Part shown: positions 61,924 to 62,091 of the stretch, piece after piece
Position numbering within the stretch: the stretch's first letter is position 1
Layout of the letters: each line of letters opens with the position of its first letter
IMG/VR virus record: IMGVR_UViG_3300036399_000656
Span: 1-62,091 of that record
Length of the DNA stretch: 62,091 bases
Reading direction: 5' to 3' (one strand)
Origin: a virus
Made by a program: the position numbers and the translations under genes
The notes under the pieces: model-generated
Seen by the model: the letters and a program-made list of their open reading frames with translations, nothing else
Databases searched by the model: none
Told to the model about the DNA's origin: nothing

Positions 61924-62091
61924 TTTATCCTCCAAATTCTAAATCCATCGGGATACACACGTGACTTGAACTTCTTGCCTGAAGACTTGCCGTAGTATAC
62001 GGACGAGGACAGGACGGTCGATCGTTTGCTCGTCATGGTTTCTTTGTCACACTTGATAAAGAATGAGTCGCCCACTTCCATCTCATGGAAT
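61920..62091 (-). CDS. Phage protein with EVGDSFF-type start, 5' end beyond window
   Basis: Open from the window edge to TGA at 61920-61922; 56 codons are visible. The pattern MEVGDSFFIKC, then KKFKSRVYPDGFRIWRIK, is one I recall from small phage proteins of unknown function; the in-frame codons before Met-Glu-Val are also open, so the true start may lie beyond the window. The stop overlaps the ninB start (ATGA), so the genes are coupled. Confidence 0.6.
   Translation of the reverse strand, partial: FHEMEVGDSFFIKCDKETMTSKRSTVLSSSVYYGKSSGKKFKSRVYPDGFRIWRIK

Noticed and set aside
1-62091. CRISPR arrays, insertion sequences and integrase/att modules
   Set aside because: No regularly spaced identical repeats with unique spacers, no transposase or integrase motifs, and no terminal inverted repeats were seen.

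Overview
The window is a large part, possibly nearly all, of a tailed phage genome whose host is most likely a member of the Bacteroidota. At least ten intergenic sites match the Bacteroidota promoter form (TTG, 17 to 21 bases, TAnnTTTG). Genes start after A-rich leaders such as ATAAAATG rather than Shine-Dalgarno sequences. The order small-terminase candidate, large terminase, portal, scaffold-like protein, major capsid candidate, ring/neck proteins, a 1447-aa tail hub candidate and giant internal proteins, with no tape measure, sheath or tail-tube gene seen, points to a podovirus with an architecture like that of crAss-like phages. That placement is inference. No integrase and no DNA polymerase gene were found.

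Layout. 1-2276 (minus): small unknown early genes read from a promoter near 2255, separated by tRNA-like structures. 2277-3487: about 1.2 kb without a credible gene, with a plus-strand promoter, paired palindromic repeats and a 10-bp direct-repeat array. 3532-6214 (plus): eight small, very basic, histone-H1/protamine-like proteins ending at a terminator. 6264-15316 (minus): early/replication region with membrane peptides, two more tRNA-like structures, a MazG-like protein, a small metallopeptidase, a metallophosphoesterase, a DnaA-type DNA-binding domain, an SSB-like protein, a primase-helicase and a helix-turn-helix replication protein behind a putative attenuator. 15317-15392: back-to-back divergent promoters. 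15393-49691 (plus): GroES-like co-chaperonins, packaging, head and neck genes, then 2650-aa and 1391-aa internal proteins with a ferritin-like gene between them. 49696-57603 (plus): a small membrane protein, a putative antisense-side small RNA, tail or head fibre proteins and a lysis cassette. 57652-62091 (minus): a probable structural protein, spanin-like membrane proteins, NinG, an alpha/beta hydrolase and NinB. A well-structured small RNA lies on the plus strand at 61188-61290.

The most unusual feature is a set of five tRNA-like structures placed exactly between minus-strand early genes, three of them starting inside or beside the stop codon of the gene before. Two lack an anticodon arm altogether and show compensatory base changes. 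I suggest they punctuate polycistronic early mRNA for RNase P/RNase Z-type cleavage. Other leads are the 103-nt RNA with a perfect 9-bp loop-loop complementarity, the attenuator in front of the replication gene, a phage ferritin coupled to the giant virion proteins, and the cluster of eight basic proteins.
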